60,000 nt of DNA from Lingula anatina (Eukaryota; Brachiopoda; Lingulata; Lingulida; Lingulidae): contig NW_019775861.1 of the NCBI RefSeq assembly GCF_001039355.2, positions 64,001 to 124,000 on the forward strand. Reading direction: 5' to 3'. Shown one piece after another: positions 11,667 to 23,852 of this stretch (position 1 is its first letter; every line of letters begins with the position of its first letter). The translations under genes were made by a program, and so were the position numbers. Under the pieces are notes generated by a model. That model was given only the letters and a program-made list of their open reading frames with translations. It ran no database searches and was not told the origin of the DNA.

Positions 11667-13860
11667 TGAATGCATTTGGGCCAATAGTTAACAGTCAACA
11701 GTGTAGTTCAATGACACGTTTTCATTATTGTTCATCTAGGGAGTAAAGGCTTAGACATGTATTATGCTCTGAAATTCTGCAATCAGAATAAAATCCAGAG
11801 CAGTATTACTGTGATAAAAATATTTTATTTTGCAATCTTCAAGCTGTACTTGAGGATAAGAAACATTTCTTATAGTAAAAAAAATTAAGAATGTTTAATT
11901 ATTTCATTAGATCCAGAAACTGAGTGTTGGTTTTGCACCAAAAACTGCTTGAGACTAGATGGGTGTAATTTACAAGCTTAATTTGAAGGACTGAAGGATA
12001 GTATTTCATTTCTCATGCCATGCTTAAAAGCTCATATTATGCAGCAAAAAGACACTATAGTTCAATATCTGAAAAGCAGATGAACTACATGTACTTTGCT
12101 TATAGTCTGCTGGTTCATGCCCTGTGCGAACCACAGGTCGAGAATAAATTTTGCTTGCAAGTCCACATGTCAAAAAATTAACAAAATGTTTACAAACCTA
12201 TACATTAAAATTTTATGTGTGTCTATAAATAATCGTGATGTTGATCTATTTATGAAAACCTTTGTATTATTGACATTTTTGCTTTACACGCATTTTATAT
12301 TTTTCATGTGAAGTAAGTATCTATCTATCTATCTATTTATCTATCCATATGCGAAGGACGAAGGCAAGATGCCATTGTTAGAACATTAAGAAGATGATTA
12401 TTTTCAATCCAAGTCGCCCCTTTCTGTACATGTTTGAAGAACCAATACAAATATGCTGATTGTCTTATGTATTTATCAGTGCCAATGATCCAAACATATA
12501 CTATGAAGGACGCTCAAATAGTGCCCTTTTTGCGAGGGTAAAACAGAGAGAAATAGCTGTTACAGCTTTAAAAATCAAATTTAAAGTAGTTGTGCTTTAC
12601 TTTGATTACATTGTTCTGGAAATACTAGTCAGATACCTTTACCACCCATTTCGTGGCATGCATACAGATCAGATACGAACCATTCATACCAAATGTGGCA
12701 CTTCTGATTCAGAACGAAAATAGCACATTAGACCGCTTTTAAACAAAAAAAAAATCCTGAACATTTAAACATCATTTTACAGTGTAGATGATAACAAATG
12801 GCTTAATTTCCCCTCTATTGTTCTAAGTAAACGTGTTTAAAACACCTGCCCCTTTACATTGCTGATAATTCTGTAAATCCTTTGCCGAAAAAAAGTATTT
12901 CCGGAAAGATGGTTGGTATTTGAAACAATCTGTATACACTATTTCCAGCAATGAACACTCAGCATTTAAGAAAAACATTTACCATTAATTGTTCAAATGA
13001 ATACAACTAATTCCGTTTGGCTTTTGGGTTGCCGTTTGGAAATAAGACATTCTATTACAATTTTTCGAGTTCTGGCAATATTGCGCAAAAACCTTAAAGT
13101 CGACAGTGACAGCCAAAGCTGCTTCCCTGGATATGCTGCGAAGGCTCCACAGAAAATCTAAAATTATAATAACTATAGTTATAGTAATAGTGAATGTATT
13201 TACTAATTCCGGTGTAACGAATCTGAGTGTCCGTGTAACAGAAAGTCCGCCATCCATTTAGTAATAATGGTTAGGGTTATTGCCTGACCTAATTGGATCA
13301 AAATCTAGAGCGAGGCTTACCTGTATAAATGAATGGAAAGCGGACTCTCTATCATTGAGAACTCCCAGTCATTGATAATAACATTGTATGGTTTTGCCAA
13401 GATTCGCCTGTCATTGTTATTTATCTATTTATTATTTTATTTATTCTGAAAGAGTACCTCCCAACAAACAAAGTGACAAAACAGACACAAACTATCGACC
13501 AATCAACATGTCGTTACCACTCAGGCTAGCATGATAAGCAGTTTATCCAGTGTCGAAGATAAGACTTTGAACTAAAGTTCCAGTGCAAACAATCTGGTTT
13601 GGAGTAAGTGTAGTAACTAAGCTTATCATTCGTTGTTTCTATATGTGCAAAGAACATTTGACCAGTCAGGTATGTTCACCCGATAACGTCCATTTAAGTA
13701 CTAATTATGTACTTGTATAAAGGACTTGATGGGATTTTAAAGCGAATTTGTTCTTAGTCAAAGCAGACATTCTGTGTCAGTATATACCCTGTACATGTAC
13801 CTAGACCAATGCAGGGGATGCATGCTGGGTGCAGCAATGGGGGGAGCTTTCCAAAACAAA
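11667..13860 (+). other. Spacer between SULT copies 2 and 3
   Basis: No coding exon found. It is collinear with the spacer after copy 1. It carries an AATAAA near 11786, (CTAT)n near 12320, and the 50-bp shared motif at 13190-13258. Confidence 0.6.
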
Positions 13861-13930
13861 ATGGCGAGTCGGTTCTCGGTTCTCTGTCCAAAGGGGAAAT
13901 GATGTACAACCTGATAACAGATCTTGTTTT
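13800..13930 (+). promoter_or_regulatory. Conserved SULT 5' block with ATGGCG (unit 3)
   Basis: Contains AACAAAATGGCGAG (ATG at 13861), 364 bases before the SULT start, with a 13-codon frame ending FSVLCPKGK and stop. It matches unit 2 closely, so it has been kept or recently copied with the array. Confidence 0.4.
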
Positions 13931-14224
13931 ATGTACTAACTGTAGTTCGGTATATAGAGACTAGCGGCACCTTTTATTGTAAATAATATTTTGCGGGGGG
14001 TGGGGTTGGAGCACACAATACCCCAAGCCCCATCTCCATGCCTGGGTCCGGTCCAGCGTTGATATCTAATCATAAACTCGTGCTTCATTGTATATTTGCC
14101 AAGCATATTATTCAGATAGATATAACTTGTTAAACATAACCTTAGATTTTTCAACCCACCCCACCCCACTTCAGCCTCCGTTGCGCCATCCTTCGATTCT
14201 TTCTATTTCAGGCCAGCTGTCACA

Positions 14225-14548
14225 ATGGTGTTTGCGGCGATCGGAAATTTCTTTCGCTCAATATACCTCCTTGTTATGGACTTGTACCACTTTCCCGAAG
14301 TTAGGAATATGTTCAAGTCTGTCATGCTCGGCTGGAAAAACGCAGGAAAGCGTAAAAGGTTAATGGACAGCGAGGGAAATGGCCTGACTGTAGTCGAAGT
14401 TAACAGAGTCCACTTACCGCCGTTTCCTATTGTAGAAAATAACATTAACAATTATGACAAGTTTCACGCTCGTGGGGATGATGTGTGGATAGTGAACTGG
14501 CCTAAATCAGGTACATACATACACACACGCACAGGGGTACACACACGC

Positions 14549-14613
<65 letters not shown>

Positions 14614-16295
14614 CGAGTGAGATTCTATCTTTCTTTAATCAACAAACTCAGCAAATAGTTCGTTATTCCATGTGCAGAATGCCATGTGTGGCTAAAACGT
14701 GCACGCACGCGTGCACACACATTTACTTAGCCTGTTACACGGCAGAGTACAGGCGTATTGTTACTCTTGTCCTGTTTAACTCGTAAATATTGTAACAGTG
14801 TGTGTGTGTGTGTTTTTACTGGTACAAAATGTAGAAGCTTTTTCGAAATTATTTATTTAGGCCTACTTGTGGAATTTCATTCGTTCTTACTGACCCAAGA
14901 CCTTTTCTTTTTTCTTTTTTTTTTTTTTTTTTTTGTNNNNNNNNNNNNNNNNNNNNNNNNNNNNNNNNNNNNNNNNNNNNNNNNNNNNNNNNNNNNNNNN
15001 NNNNNNNNNNNNNNNNNNNNNNNNNNNNNNNNNNNNNNNNNNNNNNNNNNNNNNNNNNNNNNNNNNNNNNNNNNNNNNNNNNNNNNNNNNNNNNNNNNNN
15101 NNTTTTTTTTTTTTTTTTTTTTTGTCAAGTCCTATTCTTCATTATTACATTATACTTGCATTTTCTTTTCTATATTATAAGTATTTCTCTGTCGATTTAG
15201 GGGCGTGTCAATGTTCCAAATGTAATATCCAATGGAGAAAATCAAATATCTATTTTTATGCAATTTTTCAAAAATAGGAACACATTGGATGTACGAAGTC
15301 ATTAAACTACTCATGACGGGACGGGAAGAACTCACTGACAGCATAAAAGAAGGCACCATGTTCCCGGAGGCGTGCGCTGTGGAGTCCCTGGAAAAACTGC
15401 CGTCGCCGAGGGTTTTAGATACACACGTGCCGCTGAAGCTGTTTCCAGAAGAAGCATTGAAGAAATCTAAGATTATCTACACACTACGGAATCCAAAGGA
15501 CGCATTCGTGTCTGCATATTATCATATGAAAAACGACAGATCGGTGTCATATGAGGGAAGTTGGAACGGGTTCTTCGAATTATCTGTAGACGAAAATACA
15601 TGTAAATATATAATTTGGAGAAGGAAAATTTTCTTCAAAAAAGTGACATAAAAAGCAAGACTGAATCACGTATCATGCAAAATTTTAATTTATTTTCAAA
15701 GCAAAAAATGTTTTATTTTTATTTAAACGTACATGTAGGTCTACTTACATTGGCCGCTACTTTGTGACACGCTTCCTGTTAAAATGTTCCTTTCGTTTTT
15801 AAGTTTCAAGACTTAAGATTAAAAAGGCTTCCATATCTCTCTCTCAATGCCTTATACTAAAATCACATTATTCATTCTTTTTTAAATCATGATATTTGAT
15901 TTGGTTTATTTATTTGCATATTCAAGTCGCACGATATAAACTTATAATATCATATAATCAAACACAAAATTAATTTAATTTAAATACTGAAAATGTATCT
16001 CTTTTCCCATTTATGATGAATATGGTTAAGAAATGTCCATGCAATGTCTGCATTTTTATCTTTCTCGCAACTAGGTTTATGCGGATCTTGGTTCGACCAT
16101 GTTGCTGATTGGATGGAAGTTTTAGAAAATAACCCCAATGCTTTAGTGGTCAAATATGAAGACATGAAGCGGGTATGGCAGTTGAACATTTTTTATTAGA
16201 AATTATAATTCTCCTCTTCAAGGTCGGTTCACGCCAGCCAGATTTTTTTAAGCATGGCGAGTGTATAATTACTTTATCGAGATTTTATCAATTTA

Positions 16296-16380
<85 letters not shown>

Positions 16381-16902
16381 TGATCACCAAAAACGTTCCC
16401 CCAAAACGAACTTTTCAATTTCTAGGACCTGAAGAAAGAGGTACGCCGCGTTGCAGAATTTCTAGGTTATACCAAATCTGAGGAGGTCTACGAAAATGTG
16501 ACTAAAAAGTGCTCTTTTGGGCACATGAAGAAAGCGAAAAAAGAGCCAAAATGTTTCTGGAAACCAGGAGGCAGCATGTACAGAAAAGGCACGAGAAGCC
16601 CATTTTGACCCTCATATTGAAGGCATCTTGCAACCATCATATTCTCATTATTTCTAGTTCAAGTTGTAAGGATATGGAATTTAAAATATCATGTTTGTTA
16701 ATTATGAACATTTGTCTTTATATATCGTGTTTGTTAATTATGAACATTTGCCCTTATATATCAAGTTACTAATTATTTCCTTTTTGTAGGTATTGTCGGT
16801 GACTGGAAAAACCATTTTACTGTAGCACAAAACGAAAAATTCAACGCCATCTTCAACGAAAAGCGAAATAAACTGAGAGTGAGTGTCGACTTCGAGCTCT
16901 GA
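14225..16902 (+). CDS. Cytosolic sulfotransferase, array copy 3
   Basis: PAPS-dependent sulfotransferase, close paralogue of copy 1. Coding exons are 14225-14510, 15278-15601, 16075-16172, 16426-16588 and 16790-16902, each the same length as in copy 1, giving 327 residues. PKSGTHW, DTHVPL, RNPKDAFVS, YEDMKR and [13 protein letters not shown] are all present; the C-terminus ends VSVDFEL. The start has context ACAATGG, 12 bases after a TTTCAG acceptor. Odd point: the donor of intron 4 is GC (AAAAG|GCACGA), where copies 1 and 2 have GTAAGA. GC-AG introns occur, but this one is not a strong match. If unspliced, the frame adds five residues and stops at 16606-16608, losing the GDWKNHFT part of the PAPS site. 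Intron 1 holds the assembly gap. Confidence 0.88.
14519..14611 (+). repeat. (CA)n(GA)n microsatellite
   Basis: Long compound repeat at the start of intron 1 of SULT copy 3, positionally matching those of copies 1 and 2. Confidence 0.9.
14937..15102. other. Assembly gap (166 N)
   Basis: A run of N flanked on both sides by poly-T, inside intron 1 of SULT copy 3. A long homopolymer probably stopped the assembly; true length is unknown. Confidence 0.99.
16296..16378 (+). repeat. (TG)n(GA)n microsatellite
   Basis: Uninterrupted TG repeat followed by a GA repeat in intron 3 of SULT copy 3, 48 bases before the exon 4 acceptor. Confidence 0.95.
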
Positions 16903-17519
16903 ACATAAAAGTTGTTGTTTTTTAAAAAATTATCATTAATAATTATTAAATTCAACACGAGCTCCTGAACTAAGATAAATATGAAGCCAATACTGTTGGA
17001 TTCATGATGTGTGAAGGCTCATATCTACAAAGGATGCAAATAAAAAGGATAAATTCTATACACTTGACTTTCTAATCAGAATAAACGTCAATAATGCAGT
17101 GCTGTGATAATCATTTTATTAAAACCCGTGACACTTACTTTGGAGACAAAAATTATCAATTTACAAAATAAAATGTTATGCATGTTCAACTATGCCCCTG
17201 AATATGTTCACTTTTATTTATATGTCACCATGACAGACTATTATCCTGTCACAGATTACGAAACACGCTGATACAAGCTGTTGGTAACACAGCAACTTAG
17301 AGTTTTGCCTTTTTTATACTTGAAGAACAGTTCTCTTAAAATCAAACTTGGCATATTAGGCTATATCCTGGAATTGCATGTGAAACCAGCACTTCACGGA
17401 ACTGCTGAACCTCTTCAGTATAGGGCGTAAATCTCGGCTCTTTCTCTTGTTGTTCTCTCTGAACGTTCATTACAAAGGGATCGGTGCGTTGCTCTGGCTG
17501 GCACATCAAACACACCGTG

Positions 17520-20500
17520 TCAGGAGGCAAGGTGGAGTTTGCTGACGTCTTCATACTGGACCCCATCCACTTCTCTGCCTTTCAAAGGACCCTAGAAGAA
17601 AATCATCAAAGGAATGTCAAAACTGAAACAATAGCTGCTTCAAACACTGAATAAACATGCAATTTTTATGAAAAACACTACTATGGATTTTTTTTCTTAA
17701 AAATACCCATCTCTATTTTGAAACCAGATATAAGAAGTCCTAAAAAGAGCAATGTGTGTGTGTGTGTGTGTGTGCCTGCGCGCAAGCAATATAGGACTAT
17801 AACTACTGTACCAACTCCCATTAAATAATTAAAGCAGAAGGGTCAGGACAATTTTATAAATTTGTTCAGGTACTTGCCACTGTTTCTGTTATAAATATTA
17901 TTTTTAAATATTCTGCTGAATAGTTAAGTAGTGGTGCTTTATATCCCAAAGGCCAGAAGGTTTTAATGTTTTTGGCATAGACTTGGGATACATCCATGTA
18001 TATTGGACAGGGTGGGTGAGCATTGGGCCAAATTATTATGCTTACTGCAAAGCTAAAGGCAGTTCTCCACTGAATAATAAATAATGCAAAAATATGCTCA
18101 AAAATCTGTGAAAACAGTAAAGTTTAGTTGCCAATTATCTATTCATTATCTATCTAAGACTGAAATGAAAAATGTCATACTTTTTGTACTTTGACTACCA
18201 AATTAAATAATAAGTTAATGACAGTAATTTTGTGACAGCCTTAATTTAAAAATGTCCATTTTATATACTTACTGCAACAATTTTTATACTACAGGAAAAC
18301 TTTTTCTCGTTTATACTCAATAAAGTAGCCTCACTGCCTCTGTATGCTCCATTCACCACTAAAACAGACTTTCCTGAAACAAACAAACAAAAAAAATAAA
18401 TAAATAATTATACTACATTCTCACTACATTAAAGAAAGTTTAAATTCAGTTCAGTTCAGATATAAGTAATTGTACTTTTTTTCATATCAAATGGTTATGT
18501 ATGCCTTAAATTACCTGGCCTTACTTATTATAACATACATGTTATGTCCATATACAATTTCATGAATAAACAAAAAAATAATGAATAAATAAATAAATAC
18601 ACCTATTTGTTTTCCACTCCATTTTACATTATCGATGAATATATTATTTCACTCAAATAAAAAAAATGCTTTTACAACACATAAGTTGCTCTTTTCATTC
18701 TCTATATAATACCCAGCATTTACCTATGGCTGGAATAACTGTTTCCACATGTGCCTGGTCAACCTTGACCTTATCTCCACTGTCCAACATCTTGATGACC
18801 CCTGCATATTGGTCAACTACCTCCTTCAAACAAACACTTAAAGTATTCAATCCAAAAAGTAATGTAAAGTGATGCATTTGACAAAACAATGGGAATGATT
18901 CTCACAACTAAGCCACCTCCTTCCCCTCAGATACTGTAAAAATTCTTTGAATAATGCTTTTCTATTTTTTGAAATTTTTTTCTATTGGTAAGTTAGACTT
19001 TAGTGAAATTGCTTAAGATAGCGTATTGATAATACCGCAAAAAAAAAAAAAAAAAAAAAAAAAAAGGAAAAAAGGAGATGTTTGAAGTGGCCAATTTAAC
19101 CTTCAGCTAACATCAAACATGAAAACCTCAACTCTGACCTTCATTTATGGATCAGATTGACCTTGACCTTAAATGCCAACCATTAAATCATCTTACCTTA
19201 ACTACTCCTTTCTTTTTATAAAATTTGTCACCAAGTTTTTTTGTGACAACCTTCACTACAATTCCCTTGTGCAACCAATAGTCTTTCCTGTTCATTTTTT
19301 CCTTCTTTTGTTCCTCAAACTGGAAAAAATAATGAAATATTTTCCACAAATTGAAATATTATAGGATGAATGGCCTGCATGTATTTATAATATACATATG
19401 TCTTTGGTTTCTGTCTTATTATAGATGAAAATAGAAAGTAGTTGCTAATTTTAACTAAATTGAAAAGAATTTAGCAAATAATAAAAATCTCACCAGCACT
19501 GAATTAAGGACAAAAATTGCTTCAAAATATTTTCCCATAATAGTTACAGAATGTGCTAAGGTGCTACAACTCTGATTTTGAAAAAATCGACAATCAGATC
19601 AAACATTTCCTTCCTACATTTCATCTCTTTTCCACCATGGTTTTCACTTACTGAGAACAATGCAAGGAGTGCACAACCAATTACACAGTCCATCACATAC
19701 CTCCATAATTTCATCAAGGGCATTCTTTCTCTTCTGCCCAGCAGTCGATGTGGACTTCAGGCTATCTTTGCTGGTGGTAGGAGCATGCTTTTTCTCCTCT
19801 GCTTTAAGTGCATTCATTGATGGTAATGACCTACAATGTGAGGTAGGATTTTCCATTTACAAATGTAACAACAATTATTATTTATTATTATTATTGATTA
19901 TCATTAGTATACAAATATCTCGTTTTTCTTCGAATATTTAATTTTGAAAAGACTAAAATTTTCTTAATACAAAAAAAGCTGAGAATTTTAAATCAATTTG
20001 TTTTGTCAAACGAATAACAAATAGGTATATTATGATTAAATTTTTCAATAATAAATTTTTTTATAATGAAAAACATGTAAATGTGTGTGCATAGATACAT
20101 TTGTTGACACAAGCTATTGATGACCACTTACTTCACTGCAGATTTCCCTTCTGATTTTTTCATGGCAGCTAAATTGAAAGCCACTAAAAAAATAATAATT
20201 AAAATGAAAAATAAAAAGTACAAAGAAAATTTTAATCAATAAAAGACGCAATCATTTAAATTACAAATTACAAATTGCAGTGTATCAAGTGTCATTAAGT
20301 ATATTCACTTGAAGTCTGAAAACTCTTAAGTGAAGAAATCATCCTGAAGAATCTTCTTCTTTATCACTAACTCAAGGATTTGGCTGAAAACTGACCAACA
20401 AGATGCTATAAGTACAGGGCGCTTGTTTAGTTCAATACCTTTTTCCTCCTCACTCTCCCTCTTTAACTCTGTGTATTCCGACTTGGGCTGTTCTTTTTCT

Positions 20501-22268
20501 GTCTCTGCTGCCCTCTCAATTTGTTTTTGAATAAACCTTGCCACTTTCTCTTCATCATCCAGTTCCATTTTTTCTTTTGACTTAAGTGCCTCTTGCCTTC
20601 GTATTGTTTCTGGATCACGGTCTATGTACTGCACAAACCAACCTTTTTCAGTTTCATCAACTACACAAGAACCTGGGGAATTAAAATTATGAAAATATTT
20701 TAACAGATTGTTAAAGATTGAATCTTTTTGCTATAAAATTCAAAAACAGTTTTGAGCATTTTTAAAGAAAATAAAAAATCATACCTGAGCCTTCTTTACC
20801 TTCAGTGTGACCAAGCAGTTCTACAGGTTGTACAGTTCATCTTTTATTTCATTATCTTTATCTTGTATCATTTTGCAAACTAAGGTTTAATTAGGTTCAA
20901 ACCAAAAGCCTCCTGTCCATGGATTTGATTAATAATTAATTATTCTTGTTCAGTCAGTTCTAAATATAATTTTAGTAAAAATTACACTTGTGTTAACTTT
21001 CAACATCAGAAGTCATGTACTACAGCTAGTTTCTTCTCATAAACTGTACATGTACAGAGAAAGACTACAAAATAACAGAAAGTACACAAGTAGCCATGCA
21101 TATGTTTATGCTATCAAGACTATCCTCTCTAAAATTGTTTTAATAAATACTATGGCCTACCATCTTTCCCCAGATGTTTGACAAACTCTGTCAGTGTCTC
21201 CCACTGCGTGGAGTTCATATGGACATGCTCCCTGTCTGCTATGTACTCTTGGTATACAATATTACAATGTACACGCTTGGTTCCAAACCGCCTCTTCAAA
21301 ACCTCTAGATAACCATCTTCGAATTCCCTGAAATTCAGTAGATAAAATATGCTATTGATGCTGAAGGGATTATATTAACAGCTATTATACTTTTAATAAT
21401 GTAAGCCTTGTAGAATTTATTAACCACCCAATCTCTCTAAGACCCCATTCCCAGAGATTAGATTGATCCAAACTAGATCGACCTAACTACCTGGGGGTTC
21501 ACGCTAAATAGCTGTCAGCTGAGCGGGCACGAAAGTTAATTACCCCTTTACAGCTTGTAGTAGGCGGGACAGACATTTAAGCCGGATTATCTGACAGTAA
21601 TCTAGTGAGACTCCCCACGGGGATAGATCGTTCTAAATGTCTGGGAATATGCCCTAATTCATCCTGTCAATGAAATTTAATTAAAAAGTACAAATGTTAT
21701 ACTATTTAAAATGTTACTTGGAAAAAGTATCCAGGAATTGGTCTGGTCTTTCTGCAAACAGAAGAAGCTGCCTTTGGTGAGATTCCGACATTGTGTGGCA
21801 CTTGAATCCATTCTGGAAGACATTTTAAATTTCATGGCTATTTACTTAAGACTGGCAACATTTTAAGAACAGGGGAAAAAGGCCTGCTTTTATCATTTGT
21901 CCTTTTCTTAAAGAGACTGTTTGTGGACTAATTTACCCAAGATTTATCAAGGATGATTAATCAAATTTACAGTATTTCACTACTGAAAACCTTCTGTAAA
22001 ACAGGGTGCACCCAATTAAAAAAAAGTTAGTGGTATTAAGATGAAATAAAGACAACAAAAAAAAATCCATAGTGTCTGACTTTTTACTGGAGGGATATAA
22101 GATATTGGAGCATGATTAACAAGATTACAATCACCCGTATATACAACCTACCTCATCTCTACACTGCTTCTGACACATCTGGCAGTACCATCTCAGCTTT
22201 TGAAGTCCTTTGGCCTTAATTCTGTTGGCAATGGCCTTGGGGGTGAGGAAACCCCCTTTCTTAGACAT
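17520..22268 (-). CDS. KIN: KIN17 DNA/RNA-binding protein, complete
   Basis: A nuclear zinc-finger protein that in other animals acts in DNA replication and repair and associates with the spliceosome. Ten coding exons on the - strand: 22268-22152, 21812-21718, 21327-21161, 20672-20439, 20183-20132, 19830-19701, 19319-19197, 18823-18724, 18373-18273 and 17591-17520. All GT-AG, phases consistent, 396 residues (human 393). The start MSKKGGFLTPKAIANRIKAK matches the family N-terminus. A C2H2 finger spans Cys29, Cys32, His45 and His51 and is split by intron 1. The winged-helix region follows (FGTKRV, QWETLTEFVKHLG, GWFVQYIDRDPETIRRQ). A lysine-rich linker ends in ALDEIME. The C-terminal SH3-like/KOW part holds DYWL, VKMLDSGDKVKVDQ-like residues, VNGAYRG and GPLKG. 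It converges with SULT copy 3 (617 bases apart). AATAAA on the - strand lies at 17120-17115. Confidence 0.96.
19040..19064 (+). repeat. Poly-A run
   Basis: Homopolymer in KIN17 intron 7; it reads as poly-T in the transcript. Confidence 0.9.
21441..21654 (+). mobile_element. PIF/Harbinger-like MITE, copy 2
   Basis: 214 bp, flanked by TAA on both sides (21438-21440 and 21655-21657), in the same orientation as copies 1 and 3 and closely similar to them. It lies in intron 2 of KIN17. Confidence 0.8.
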
Positions 22269-22815
22269 CTTAAGATGTCTGGCTAATGGAAAATACAAAA
22301 ATATGTACAATATATAAAAAGTTGGCAATACTGTAAATAAGAGTGACATGTCCTCATATTTCAGACTCATGTTTACAAAACAGTTCGAGTAGACCGTTTC
22401 TGTATTCGTTTGAATAACTCAGATAACTTGTAGCTTAATTTAGGCATATGCCTGTTGTGGGACTGGAAACTACGTAAGAAAATGTAACACTGATAAAGGC
22501 AGTGTCACCACGACTGGAGTCTGATTAGTATCACTGTATCAGTGTCACTGTCACACGCGAATCGGTGAATTTACTCATTTTGCTGCGACATTTGACATGC
22601 ATGGACTACACATTTTGTCTAATACCCAGTGTATTTCAAAATAACACTTCCCATTTCATATAAGGAATATATTTAAAATGTTAGAATAAACCATGACAAA
22701 TTACCTCACGACAAAAGATTTGGTCAGAAATTCCTGGGAAACCCCCGAGACTCGTAAACTTTCAAAATACGCGAAGTTGGGCCTCGTTCTCAGTCGGGAA
22801 ATCCGGTCCAGGGTT
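22269..22815 (-). promoter_or_regulatory. KIN17 5' UTR and promoter region
   Basis: The 550 bases upstream of the KIN17 start hold no recognised coding exon. CpG content is locally higher around 22540-22570 and 22730-22810 than in the surrounding AT-rich DNA, which fits a housekeeping promoter. No TATA box was assigned; the start site is not determined. Confidence 0.4.
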
Positions 22816-22969
22816 TAACTAAAATCAAAATTACCTTCCAAATTGAAAAAAAAAATCACAACATTGAGAGAAAAAATCAATTGGTAGATGAAAACACTTT
22901 GGATAATATTTGACAAGGAATAATATTCATCATTTGCCTTTTTAGACTTTCTATCGCAAATGTCAATGT

Positions 22970-23098
22970 TTTCGAGATCTTTAATGCTATAGAACCGGAT
23001 GTAAACTCTTGTACGCATTTCTTTGAAGAGTTCCATTCTGTCAGCGCTGAAGTTATAAGGATTCCAGGCTGCCTGGTCATCACCAGTTTTCATTTAGG
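22970..23098 (+). other. Possible 5' non-coding exon of the PRRT4-like gene
   Basis: A strong + strand donor, TTAG|GTAAGC, follows base 23098, in a CpG-containing patch head-to-head with KIN17. The next good + strand acceptor in the gene-poor stretch before the PRRT4-like gene is CTCCTTCCAG ending at about 35298. A first exon here would mean a ~12-kb first intron. This rests on splice signals only. The same stretch has a - strand frame (22815-23093) that I could not assign to any family. Confidence 0.25.
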
Positions 23099-23806
23099 TA
23101 AGCATTTTTGAACGAATATTTCAGCTTGGGATTTCTTAAGAAGCATTTGTCTATATGAGGCTTTATTTGGCGAATTTCAGCTTAATGTTTATGTTAGGCA
23201 TTTTAGATCTCTTGCCGACATCATCATCATAACACTCATCCAATGCTCGTCATTTTTCAGTCATAGAATAAAAAACCGAGTCATTTTATTTTTATTTCAA
23301 TCTAGACGTTTGGATTTTACCGCTAGAAAATGACAACTTTGCCAGAAATTTGTCGTAATTACAAATTGTGTGTACGGGTTTGGTTTTTATCCCTTCTAGT
23401 ACTACTATAATATAAAAGTTTATATTTAGATTTCTAAGTGCTTTGTTGAAGCAAGGAGTTATAACTCCTTGGTTGAAGATTGAAAATATAACATTAATAT
23501 CACCAATTTTTGTCATATTATGAACAACAGACTGGCGTATCTTAATTTGTGCCTTTTTTGAGGAAAGTAGGTAAAAGAGATTTGACTCTTTCTACTTAAT
23601 TAAAAAGATGGATTATTAATATGTGGATTATTGATATCATATGTACAGTAAGGAATTAACAATCAGAAACAAAATGATAAAATAACGAAAAGTGAATCCA
23701 AAAACATGAATCTAAAAATTCAGAATAATTTGTTTACTATTTCAGAATATCACCAGGTTAGGGAAGGTTTATTTGTCAGTCGGAATCATAGGCTTATTTT
23801 CATGAA

Positions 23807-23807
23807 T

Positions 23808-23851
<44 letters not shown>
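23807..23851 (+). repeat. (TTTA)n repeat
   Basis: About eleven tandem TTTA units. Confidence 0.95.

Positions 23852-23852
<1 letters not shown>

Noticed and set aside
14758-15277. Long open frames across the N gap
   Set aside because: They exist only because N is not a stop; the flanks are poly-T in a SULT intron.
20784-20798. 15-base in-frame micro-exon in KIN17 intron 3 (minus strand, between GAAG and GTATGA)
   Set aside because: It would insert five residues where human KIN17 has none, and direct joining of exons 3 and 4 already restores the conserved sequence. The acceptor is weak.
22815-23093. 92-codon minus-strand frame upstream of KIN17
   Set aside because: No recognisable domain; the C-terminal third is low-complexity Phe/Asn from A/T runs, and an alternative frame is also open. 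Kept only as a possible exon region for the opposite strand.
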